Of a DNA stretch of 64,000 bases, positions 51,840-62,680 are shown one piece after another (positions within the stretch are counted from its first letter, which is position 1; the number at the start of each line of letters is the position of its first letter). The notes under the pieces are model-generated. The model did no database searches and had not been told where the DNA came from. It saw only the letters and a program-made list of their open reading frames with translations. Position numbers and translations under genes: made by a program. This stretch comes from Rosellinia necatrix (Eukaryota; Ascomycota; Sordariomycetes; Xylariales; Xylariaceae): positions 3,162,001-3,226,000 of the forward strand of contig JAGYVD010000004.1 in NCBI GenBank assembly GCA_021209875.1, in the 5' to 3' direction.

Positions 51840-52976
51840 CTAAGTTTCGATGTCTTGACGACTCGTAATGATGCTGAACCGGAAGCATTGTTCCAATATA
51901 CTCTTTTGGCGTAGATCGTCTATCGGCTGGCGAGCTTGAGTGTATTTCTCCTCTAGCCATTTCGGGCTGGGTGATTCGGTAAAGGAGATAGTGTAGCGCG
52001 CATGCTTGACTCCATTAACTTGTACGGGTGAAAATTAGTACACGAGTCACATGCTATCTGTGCCGGCTACTACTTTGATTTCAGTTTGTAACCATCGCGG
52101 AGTAGTAGAATCCGCAACTAAGGCTTTTTTTATTACTCATTATCAATGGATATTTGTTTTCTCATGGTAAGAGATCCTTGTCTATTCTGTAAGTAGCGGG
52201 CAACCATGAGAGCGATATCAGTATAGGTCGACTATTGTCAAGATTAGCTCTACTCTTGTTGCAATAGTCCAACTATACTTACCTGGGCACGCAGTGGGAA
52301 ACCATCCACCTTAAGTCCTTGGATTCTAGCATGTGCCCCCCCCCCCGAGCCTAGATCTGTGCCAACTACAATTGAACTGGATCGAATAATGACATCAATA
52401 TCCTCGACGAGCACGGAATATTCGTCAAGAAGTCCTTATGATACTTGTCCTATTTGACATCGTATCCTGTCATGTATATGTTAGCCAGTGTCTCTGTCAA
52501 TGTGTTCCAAGAGTCCCCTGGCTTTGTAAGAGAAGACAAGGTCTGAACTAAATCGCCAACATAATGGGCTACGCTATACAGGTTGCCAAAATGACGGGCT
52601 TGGTCGGGGTCGGTGTTTCCTTCCCCCCCTAGCACACGCGTGAGAAGATAAAGTTGAGTAATCTGTCACACAGCGTGACGCCGTGACCTGAAAACGAGTT
52701 GTTCAGTGCTTGCATGATAATGCGGACCAACAGCCGATACACCAAGTAATTGTACTGTCGTACCAAATGCGAACGGTGCATGATATCTGAGGTATCATAG
52801 CAGAGCAACACAGTCCTAGGGAGGAGCCACGTCATAAATATGGGGAAGACAATATCGGGCAGGAAGCTACGTAGGAGATAGGCCTTTTCCATGTCTCTGA
52901 GATTAGAAATATGCAGGCTGTGTGGGATTTGATGTGAAGGTGCGACGGGCAAAGGTGGTGAACAAATACCCCTCAC
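51840..52976 (-). pseudogene. decayed gene of unknown family
   Basis: Protein-like sequence continues on the minus strand but hops between frames. The first segment runs to a hydrophobic stretch (FLPDIVFPIFMTWLLPRT) and HLVRQYNYLVYRLLVRIIMQ. After a break near 52630 the next frame gives LGGEGNTDPDQARHFG and TLTETLANIYMTGYDVK, then a TAG stop (near 52450). The next piece is EYSVLVEDIDVIIRSSS, then a C/G homopolymer at about 52336-52345 where the frame changes again. ARIQGLKVDGFPLRAQ follows, directly abutting a good donor (GTAAGT). A last exon near 51840-52022 ends RFSIITSRQDIET and a stop. I do not recognise the family. Several breaks plus a stop argue for a dead gene, although a few could be unmodelled introns. 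Confidence 0.55.
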
Positions 52977-53396
52977 ATTGGGGGCGACTGTCGCCCGGGC
53001 TGCTAGTCAACCGTATTCGTCACACCCAAAAGATTAAGATTTGCCGTTGCAAATGGCGGCATCCGAGGCAGTGGTCACTTGTAATGTCGCAATGGCTCAT
53101 GTAGGTTAGATGTAGTATGGCACGACGGTCTGGCTTTATCCCCACCCCTCCACATCGCACTGGCACATAGTGCTTGCATATGGTACTTGTGCCTGCCGTA
53201 TATTACGAGCTGTAACGTGGCTCGCAAGTGCCGGTACTGAGTCGTCTAGGTTGGCAATGCGATCGAGGGACATAAATTCAGCCCAGACCTGCAACAACCC
53301 AGCACACTCCCCCTCCCTTCCCCCCACACTTTGCTTGTCCTTCGTCTGGACTCTGCACCACGAAACACAGCTTCGTTAGCTCCAATCAAAGGAACA

Positions 53397-54496
53397 ATGG
53401 CATCGCGAATGGGCACCATTCTTATTATCGGCGCCACAGCTGGCATTGGAGAGGCCTTTGCCCGCCGTTTCCACAGCCTGGGCAAAACGGTCATTGCTAC
53501 AGGGCGAAACCAGGACAAGCTAGATGCAATGGCCAAGGAGTTACCCGGCCTCCACACCCGCCAGGTCGGTCCATGTCCTCAATACTGCTACCGTATTACT
53601 GTGAAGGGCTGCGTCAAAACGCCGCTGGGTGATAAACATGGTGCTTGTTATACTAGAGCAAAACCCGCCATTTTCAGCCTTAGCATGGGAGTCAAGCATG
53701 GCTTCTATGAAAGCCTCTGTGGGAAGCCACCTCAACAAAGCAAGCGCCACGTTGTTTGATCATCCAACTGTGTTTTGGTGCAAACGCTTAAGGGAATGCA
53801 GTATCATGCACCAGTAAGAGGCTGATTGTGCTTTATACTTAGTTTGACATTGCCGACTTGGAAGTTCTGCCAGTCAAGGTGAACAGCATCCTCGAAGACT
53901 TCTCCTCTCTTGACACCGTTATTATCACAGCTGGGACCCAACGCCATTTTACTTTACTGGACCCGTCTTCTATTCCATCTGACGAGATCAGCTATGAGAT
54001 TACGACCAAGTTAACAGCACCTACACTATTAATCCGTCTCTTCGTAACCCATCTAATGCAATTAGCCGCCATGGGTATCAAAACAACGCTGTTTGTAACG
54101 AGCTCTGCCCTCGCTTACGTGCCGCTGAGTTTCTACCCAACGTACTGTGCAGCCAAAGCCGGTGTTCAGGCACTAGTCAAGATTCTGCGCCAGCAACTCG
54201 CCTTTGTTCCCAGTGCAAAGGACTTTCGTGTGGTTGAGATAGTGCCGCCGTATACAGATACGGGCCTCGATAAGGCGCACCGCGAAGCTACCGTCGCTAT
54301 CCAAGGAGGATCAGAGAATGCGTTCCAGGCCATGCCTCTAAGTGAGTTCGTGGCGAAGTTCTTCGAGTCCCTGGAACAGCCTGGACCAGATGGTGAGATC
54401 AAGAAGGAGATCGGCGTCGGTTTTGGGGAGATGGGGAGCACGCTCTGGCGTGATAGCTTTGGCAAAGTCTATGAAAACATGAAGATCGTGACTTAG
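53397..54496 (+). CDS. short-chain dehydrogenase/reductase (classical SDR)
   Basis: An NAD(P)-dependent oxidoreductase; substrate unknown. Exons are 53397-53564 and 53843-54496, joining as LHTRQ-FDIADLEVLP and giving 273 aa. The cofactor motif is GATAGIGEAFA. The catalytic set is Ser in TSSALAY and Tyr/Lys in YCAAKAGV, with the expected spacing. VVEIVPPYTDTGLDKAHRE and GPDGEIKKEIGVGFGEMG are typical of a DltE-like fungal subgroup. The intron is unusually long for this window (278 nt) and uses a GTCGGT donor. Either this is real or part of it is inserted sequence. Position next to the polyketide synthase remains makes it a candidate tailoring enzyme, but such SDRs also occur outside clusters. 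Confidence 0.85.
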
Positions 54497-55898
54497 ATGA
54501 ACACATCCGACCGATTCTAGTCTACTGACAAGAGCGGAGGAAGGCTAGATGTTTCTATCAAACAGTTGATGGACATCTAGGTAGTCTCCATAAGGAGAGC
54601 ATTTTATGTTTATCTTCATCACCACCAAGTCTAACGAAAGATCATCTCTATTTGAAAGAGAAAGCATCAAATGTCCATTTTCTACAAAACAACCACCAGA
54701 CACGATGATGTTCTTTGGCCAATTGCGCTATGCTGGTATTGTGCCTTGGCATAGAACCAGATAGACACGATGTATCTAATATCATAGATATCTATACAAA
54801 GATCCTATGAACAGCGCCGTCGCCAGGTCCAATCCTAGCTTGTAAGTAATAGACCAATCTGCCTATTTAAATTACAATACATCAAATGAGCAGTTATAGT
54901 GGATTGTTAATGTGGCCCAGACGTAATATAGATAGGTAAACATAAGAACTCTTCTAAACGTTGCAACGCCTGTACCAAATATCTTTCCCACCACTGAACT
55001 TTGCCACGCGGAGACAGTGTCAATCATCTTCTCTCTCTCTCTAACAATGGCTAGTTCTTAAATTTGGGAGCAAGATGTTATCGCTGCCCCGTTTTCTACA
55101 GAAAGTTTCGGTGTATCTTGTTCTCTTGGAGGCTTCCGACGTTTCATCCTTGCTAGGCAATTTACCCCCCGTTTAGCTCGCTGGGTAGCCTTGATCCTCC
55201 ACCACTGCTGGTGTTGAAGTTTATGCTACTACCGATACGCGGTACGTAGACGTTGATATTATCGCTAATCGCATGTTGGAGAGGTGTAGACATGGAAATC
55301 CCGGAGGCGAGTGTGAGGGCACAACTCTCAACGTTGCTCTATACTTCTAGCAGAATTGTTGCCCCTGCGTCATGTCAGTCTCGTCCCGGCGTGTCGGTGT
55401 CAGGCTATCGCGTAGTGTTTGCCCTCGCCACTTGCCAAATGCAGCTCCTTTACGATAGGATTGGAACGAATGAAGAAAAAGCTGCAAGAGACAGAATAGT
55501 TCTGATAGATGCTAAGAGAATAGGGCACGGGTACTGATAACCTGGAAGCATAGTAGGGGGGATATCAATAAGCATAAATAGCGTGGGATAACGGTTTTAC
55601 GCCCTCAACTATCTACTTTAAAGGCCCTGTTGGCAGCCTGAACGTACAATTACTAGCAAAATGCATTATTATGTGAGAAGCATTCCGGTGGTCACTGGTG
55701 TGTTGCCTGAGACAAGCCCTTTGTAATAGTAGGGTCGTATTCAGCCTGTAGATGAGATTGTTTTACCCACGATATTTTCACCCCCTTTATGCATTTATAT
55801 CCCCTCAGCAAATTGAGCCATCGGACTCGAGAGTTTGTTTACTTATCTTTCGCCTCCGATCCTATTCAGTGCGCTAACTCTGTAGCCTAGCAGCCACC
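54497..55898. other. intergenic region, AT-richer
   Basis: About 1.4 kb between the SDR and the FAD oxidase stub. The only coherent small frame I noted is a 43-codon one on the minus strand (55162-55293); I have no evidence that it is expressed. No clear CCTAGGTA clusters are present. Confidence 0.5.
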
Positions 55899-56225
55899 AT
55901 GGCTCCTGAAGTCGCACCTGAGCTACTTGAGGATCTTTCGATTGACCTAGGACCAGATGTTGAGATACTAGTTGACAAGAACAGCGCCCGATTCAAAGAA
56001 CTCTCTAAGCGATATACCGTCATTGACCGAGAGACCCCCGGAGCTATTGTTCTTCTAGATTCGCCATCTCTCGTTCAGAAACTCGTATGTTATTCATTGC
56101 AACCAACCCTGTCTGTATTCTTGTTGCATTGAGATATATATCCCTCTACAGGTCTGTTGGGCGCATCGAACCTCCGTGCCCTTTGTTGCAAAGAGCGGAG
56201 GACACAGTCAGTGGTCAACGATAGG
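55899..56225 (+). pseudogene. 5' stub of an FAD-linked oxidase (berberine-bridge/PCMH type)
   Basis: The start has a good context (CACCATGG) and a clean first intron: exon 1 is 55899-56094 and exon 2 begins at 56152. The encoded sequence runs MAPEVAPELLEDLS..., then LVCWAHRTSVPFVAKSGG and HSQWSTIGE, the start of the FAD-binding PCMH domain with its KSGGHS segment. Homology stops at about 56220-56235. From there the DNA is the antiparallel 3' end of the polyketide synthase. The flavin-binding remainder and the substrate domain are gone, so no functional enzyme can be made. Confidence 0.85.
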
Positions 56226-59200
56226 CGAAAGCCCGAACCACCTGATCAGCCGCGTCCTTTGCATTGCCGTTCCCGTCTTCGCCGCCGGACACGGCGTTGC
56301 TGGAGCTGTTGAAAAGGTACCCGAAGCGCGCCTCGCCCGTAAGCTCCGAACACCCGTCGTTGGGCAGCGGGAAGGTCAGACCGGGGATGAGCTGGGCCGA
56401 GCTGGTGGCGCTCAAGGGGCGTGCTGGCTCTGCTGCAGGATCGAGTATGTCGGGATACGGCGCAGTATACGCTCGTTGATGGGCGTCCACTGCTTTTTGT
56501 CGAAGCGCGCCTCGAGCCCGCTGCCCTGCTCAGCGATGTAGTCGACGTCTTCGATGGCGCCGAGGTCGACGCTGTTGGCGGGAAGCCTCTGCGCCTGTCG
56601 GTAGTGCGCGAAAGCGTCTGGGAAAGCGTTCGCGGCGGCGTAATTAGATTGACCCTTGTTGCCTACTACACCCGAGATACTAGAGAGCATAGTGAAGAAG
56701 TCGAGGGGTTGGCCTTGAGAGGCCGTGTGCAGGTTGTAGGTTCCGTGGACTTTACATTCTATTACTTGGTGGTAGTCCTTGACTGTCATCGCCTAGTAGG
56801 GCTTGTCCTGTTTTCACACGTCATCGTTAGCAAGTCAATCTCACATACAAGAGGGCTTGACTCCAGCAGAGACACGGAAAGCTTACCCTGAGCACCATGG
56901 CTCCTTGGACCACACCTGCGATCTTCTTCTCAGCCGAATCGGGGATAATACGGACGTACTCGTAGTCGCCGACATCGCCGCGACTCTCTGTGATACAGCG
57001 GCCGTATGAGAGGCAATTTCGAATCACTCGCGCAGACGCGTCGTCGCCCGTACCGCTTCCGTTGCATACAACAATGTGCTTAGCGCCATGGCGAGCCATA
57101 TGGATCGCAGGGCTTCCGCAAAGGCCCTTCAAACCTTCTACAACAAGGTACGAAGCATCAGGTCGCAGTTGAAGAATCTGAAGAGCCGGTCGAATAGGCA
57201 CCTGGACATCTCCGCCGTGATTGGTAATGACGATCTTGCCAATATGCTGTCCACATCTGATATAAGCTAGAGCGGCAGGGACATTATCAAACCCATACTC
57301 AATAATAGGGTGAATAGCATTAACATAACGAGCCTCAACAAGCTCAAAGATCTCTGCGAGAAGTTTCTCAACCATCGAAAGGTTGACATGCTCGGTGTAA
57401 GAAAGGCCGATAGCGCGGATCTGCGCCATGGTCTCATTACCAAAGAGATTCTTGACAACCAGCACAGAGCCCTCGTCTTCAGCCATTTTGAATTCATTGA
57501 CTTCAGTATCAGGGATAACACGCTGGATATAGAGGACGCTAGCCTGGGTCCTATATCGCGCGTCTCAAACTAAACCGACGACGTGTCAGACGGGCTGAGG
57601 TTAACCTCTAGTACGCTGAGCATAGGCTTCTTGTGCGCGAGCAAGTCGACAATGACGTCGAGTTTGGTGTCCAGGGCGTTGTCGGGTGACAGGTTCGTCA
57701 GTTGCTCGGGAGTCAGAACGGCCACAGCAGGCTTCCAGACAACCTTGTTGAAAGTGTGTGCGTCAGGCTTAACAACCACGTCCAGTTTAACATAATTCAC
57801 CCCGTTGACCTGCATAAACATGGCCCCTGTCTCCGGAACATACACTAAGATATCGGCGATAATACTTTTGGCTTGGTCAGGACGACCTCGGCCTGTGTGC
57901 CCAGATTTCGCTATTTCCAGTCCTGTGCTCATGTTATAAGGGACTTTTTGATTATGACCTCGTTGACGATACCGGGGACAATGACGTCCTTGACGAGACT
58001 ACGTTCGTTGGATGCGTTCGCAGGCATGGCAACCTACAAGCAGGCGTCTGGGACGGCAGGGTGGAAGGGGTAGGATGGCTGTGGATCCCACTTCGACGGC
58101 GGCGGCGTGGGGTCGACCATGGCATGGCATGAGCGCTCACCACTTGTAGCCTGGAGGCTGACAACCTTCTTAAAGGACGGGCCGAAGCTCATGCCGGCTT
58201 CTCGCTGGGTCTTGTACCAGAGCGTGGACGGCGTCGGCTGCTTGAGAGGAGCGAAAGCGTCCCCAGTAAGTTTATCCTCAATAGCGGCTTGTATACATAT
58301 TAGACCAAAGTAGTGATCAAGCACAACGCCGTCCTTGGAGGTAGAGATTCGAAACTCACGCCAGTCTTTACTTCCGGGGACCTTAGACAGCATCAAAAGA
58401 ATCGTGCACACTTTCCCTTCTTCGACGACTAAGTCGCGGTCAAACCGGACGTTTCGGAGCTTGTACGCAAGCTCATTAGCAGACTTCACGACCTTTTCCG
58501 GGTTCAAAGCGTTGTAATTTTGGAATATAGCCTCGACGGCCATTGTGGCCAGGCCAATGCCGGGGATCAAGACGTCTGGCCCCATCTTATGATCGCGGAG
58601 CCAAGGGATATCGTCCAGGTGCAGATGCTTACGCCAGGTTGGATTACGCCATAACGTGCCGAAAGCCTTGCTCCCAATTAGATCGTGGTTGATAAACTGT
58701 CGGAAACGTCGGTCCTTGCTCGTCGCGCTCTCGTGCCAGCACTTGATTGTGTGATTCCAGCTGCAGTTCGGCAAGTCTACAATAGTCTTTATACTGACTG
58801 GCCTGTTGAAACCCATTAACCAATTTTAAATTGATGCCAACGCCCCGAAGGAACAACTGACCCGCAATGTCGAAGAGAGCCTTCGTTGCGCCGGCACCTC
58901 GAGCCCAAGCGGCACAGTACTTGATGTCGGAGCCGCCTGAGGTCGACTTTAGGACTTGCGAGGTAGGGCTAGCTAAGGCTCCAGAAGGCTAATTTCGATC
59001 AGCATGTCTGGTGACTTATCTCCTTGCGTTATCATAGCCTTGAGGGCCTCGCTGGAGCGGACGGAAGACACCATGTTTGTTTTCCAGTACAAGGCATCAG
59101 TTTGAGGGGGAGAGCTAAAGAGCTTGGCGCCAGTAACAGACGAGAACATGGAAACGCAAGATGAGTCAGGAGAAGCAAGGCGTCCGAATTCGAGATCTTT

Positions 59201-60655
59201 CTTCGACAGATTTCGTATTCCACGCCAATGGGGCCCATGAACTGCGAGTGATAGGCGGGATTAACCTGTAACAAGCGCGCGAAGAGTGACTCGGCTTTGA
59301 GATCCATAGCTAGTTTCTCAAGGGTCGACTTTTTACCGGAGATAGTAAGACTGGAGTCGCTGTTGAAGCAGGCAATCCACGCGAGGCCTTCGTATTTCTC
59401 TAGGAAGGGGGCTACAGCCTCACTTCTTAGTCCGACTGCTAGCATGCCAACGTCTTCTTGTGCTGGCTGATTGACGGCGGCTCGACCACGATAGAATGCC
59501 GCCTTGATTGCGCTGGCGCGTGTTAGGAGGCCTGCGGCATAGGCTGCAGCGATCTCGCCAGATGAATGCCCAACAACGCTTGAGTGGGTAGTACCCCAGG
59601 ACCCTAGTATTGCTATAAGACATAGCTGGATAACGGTAACAAGAGGCTGGGGGAACTCCGGTTGCCGTATATGGTCGGCAGATCGCGGCTCTGTTAATTC
59701 ACCAAGAAGTGATCACCCTGGTGGCGTAGGAACACTTTGTAGAACTTGATCTAGTTCAGCAAGGATACTTTGGGTCCAAGGGAATAGCTGGATTAAGTCC
59801 TGACCATCTGTGGCCACTGGGCGCCCTGGCCGGTAAACATATAGCCGATTCGCGGCTCGTGAAACTCGCCGCTCTTCTTCCCGAATGTGAAGTCGCTGGC
59901 CTCGATCTCTGTCGAGCTAGTGCTGATAAAAGCCCTGTGCCGCAAGCGTGATCGACGCTCGGAAAGGGTGTAGGCTAGGTCGGATGGACACACTTTGACA
60001 CGGGGATTGATAAGGTTCTCGGCAAGGGCCTCGATGTTAAATTTGAGAGACGCGGCGTTGTTGGCAGATACAATGAGCACTTGAGGACGAACGGTTTCGT
60101 CTACAGTAGGATCTCCCCAGGTGGTATCCCCATCAGGCGACACGAACGTAGAAATGTGATATACCCGTTGTTGATGATTAGCCTCTTCAATGACAGCGTG
60201 GGCGTTTGCGCCACCGTAGCCGAAGGAGTTGATACTGGCGCGTCGAGGCTTGACTGCGACATCAGGCCATGGGATCATGGTTCGCGATGCCTTGACCTTG
60301 TTGCCTGCGAAGCTGACTACGGATAAGACATGATGGTCAGCAAAATCGGAGTCCTGAGGTGACGCGAATGTAGCAACTCGATCTTACTCTTTGAGCTGGG
60401 GGTGATGAAGAGTGGTGTTCCCGGAATCATCCCTTTTTCGAGAGACAGCACTGTCTTTATCAAGCCAGAGATTCCAGCAGCAGGCTCTGAGTGACCAACG
60501 TTACTTTTAATCTGACGACGTTAGCTCCCCAATGACGGCAGGATGTAAAAGCTATGGGAATGTGTTGATAACACTTACAGATCCAATGATTAGAGGCTGA
60601 CTGGCATCTCGACTGGTCGAGAAGGCGTAACCGGCGCCTCTGACCTCAGTCATGA
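56226..60655 (-). pseudogene. highly reducing type I polyketide synthase, truncated and decayed
   Basis: Domain order on the minus strand: KS C-terminal half ([38 protein letters not shown]), AT (YMFTGQGAQWPQM, VVGHSSGEIAAAYAAGLL, NPAYHSQFMGP), and DH (WLRDHKMGPDVLIPG, second motif DACL). A remnant of the ER C-terminus (CGQHIGKIVIT) and KR (LLSSISGVVGNKG, SNYAAANAF) follow. The KS part still has two clean introns (60512-60578, 60317-60387). In-frame stops lie at 59713-59715 (AT), 58034-58036 (end of DH), 57570-57572 and 56793-56795 (KR). Frame breaks are near 59804, 59212, 58989, 58812, 57945 and 57530. Missing are the KS N-terminal half with its cysteine, the NADPH-binding part of ER and the whole ACP. 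The KR glycine motif reads VEGLKGLCG, one Gly changed. This cannot make polyketide. Confidence 0.93.
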
Positions 60656-61179
60656 ATTCATTTCGGCTCTGTATCCCATCTATTACTGATTGGCCGGCCC
60701 CGTACCGGGATGGCGGCAGCGCCATTGAAAACTCGCGGGATAAGAAACTGTTAACCCCTTTCGATAAGAGATTATGCAAGGTTGTTTTGCGTTAGCTTCT
60801 TCGGTTTCTTGAGTGATATTATCTGCAATGAAATTATAAATAGAGCAGCATGAAATTCACATGCCAGGAAATAAATTGAGGAACAAATCAAAGAGTGGTA
60901 GAAAGTTAGGTACATGAGCTTTCCTTTCCAAAGTTCTCATTACTCGTTGGATCGGACCCACTATGGAGCTTTAGCACGATCGGATCTTCCCGTTGCATGC
61001 AGCCCCCACCAGATCGGTTGTTCGATTCCGCCGCTTCGGGCAATCTCAGCCCTATGATGACCCGCTCATGCCGGTTCATCCCTGCATAAACATACGAGGT
61101 ATTCTCTGCCAGATACTTCGAATTGCCAATATGTGCAATCCAAAAGCAGTTCGATTGCCGTACAAATAAAATACTTTCA
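60656..61179. other. PKS 5' side without KS homology
   Basis: Where the KS N-terminal half should be, the sequence no longer resembles a KS. A frame continues a short way (to 60779) but lacks the catalytic-cysteine and EAHGTGT regions. This probably marks a deletion or insertion boundary. Confidence 0.5.
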
Positions 61180-62545
61180 TCAAGCCATCCCACCACCACT
61201 CTTAGCCTGTTCAGGGCCAAGTCTCTTCCACTTCCCAATAAAGCTCAGGAGAACAGAGGAGCCGCAAGCCGCAAGGGCAATAACGAAAGCAGTCTTGATC
61301 CCATCCATGTATACGATCAAAATCCCGGGGATCTGGTCTTCGGAGAACAGCGATCGCAGTTGCAGCGCGCCGGGGGCGACGACAAGACTTGGATCGACCC
61401 CCGGCGCACTCCGCGGCAGCGTTACAACGATTCGATTGACGAATGCTGACTGTGCCGCGTTTATCAATAAGCCTCCGCCGACGTTCAGAAAAATTAAAAT
61501 GTAAAGATTTTAATGAGTTAAAACGACAAGTAAAAAATTAAATTGTAATTAGTGTAGAGGGGACAAAAGGCACTCATGGCCCGTAGAGGGATTGCGTGAC
61601 CTGTGTGAGTGATGAATAGCTCAGCCGAGATAACCCCTATGGTCGAGGCAATGATGAATAGGAGCGTATCTACTCCGGAGAGAAAGGGGCTAGCATTGCC
61701 TGTTACATAATATTAGCATTCGAGACATAATGACCAGGGAGAAAGCCGCGCATACCGATGCTTTGGAAATAGATAGGAAGGTAATATATCGTGAGAAAGT
61801 AGGACCCTGCGAACAGAAAGGCAAACGCGCTGCCGACGCCGACGTGCTGCTTCATCAACAAGCGTGGGGTTATCATGGCACGCTCGCCAACATACCACTC
61901 CCAGACAGCGAAAGCACTAGCTAAAAGAACGGCGCCTACAAGCAGGCCGATTACGGTGCTACTATTCCACGGCCGCGTCTGCCCGCCATACTGGGTCGCG
62001 AGACTGTATGATACCAGTGCACCTAGGGCTAGCGCAACGCCGATGGGGTCTGCTTGGAAGAACTTCTCTTTCCATGATGCCTTCGTGGGTTTAGCGGCTT
62101 CTGGCGTGTAGAAGAATAAGCATATGATGAAAACCGTGACCTACTATCATGTGAGTAGGGGGCTTGTAGTTAAGCGCGCGTGATCTCTAGATAGAAGAAC
62201 CACTGGCATGAAAGTACTGGGACGGGACACTCACCGCACCCAATAGGGAGATTAGTGTAAAAGCACCGCCTCAAAGTAGTGCTGGTAGTAATAGCACCAC
62301 CAACCAACGGGCCCAGCACAGAGGGGAAACAGTAGCTCAACCCAATGATGCCGGTGTAAGTAGGCCTCTTGACCGGCTCGATAACGTAGACAATAATGGA
62401 ATAACCACCGGTACCCATTCACGCGACGCCAGACCTAACGATGGCGCGGCCGACGATAAAGGCGTTCGAGTTGGGCGCTACGCCGCAGATCAGGCTACCG
62501 AGTTCGAACACGGCAATAGACGTTATGAAATTCCAGCAGGTTTCT
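61180..62545 (-). pseudogene. MFS drug:H+ antiporter-2 (DHA14-like) exporter, decayed
   Basis: Fragments of a 14-TM multidrug transporter of the kind that accompanies PKS clusters. Order on the minus strand: [18 protein letters not shown] and [13 protein letters not shown], then a TGA at 62419-62421. MGTGGYSIIVYVIEP (TM4 region) follows, then PVKRPTYTGIIGLSY, RRCFYTNLPIG, DPIGVALALGALVSYSL and GSYFLTIYYLPIYFQSI. An intron remains at about 61702-61755 (GTATGC...AACAG), then GNASPFLSGVDTLLF. The C-terminal AAQSAFVNRIVVTLP and PGILIVYMDGIKTAF follow. The first three membrane segments are missing, and about 100-130 residues are lost between TGHAIP (about 61.61 kb) and the AAQSAF segment. The internal loss coincides with a short AT-rich patch (about 61490-61560). 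Confidence 0.88.
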
Positions 62546-62680
62546 CATCCACACCACAGGCACATGTGACATAAATACCCCCTAGTAGCCGTCGATAATT
62601 AGCGGATAGGAAATGAACCTAAAAAATGAAATAAAAATAGCATCACGAGATAGAGCAATCAAGTCCTCTAATTACACATA

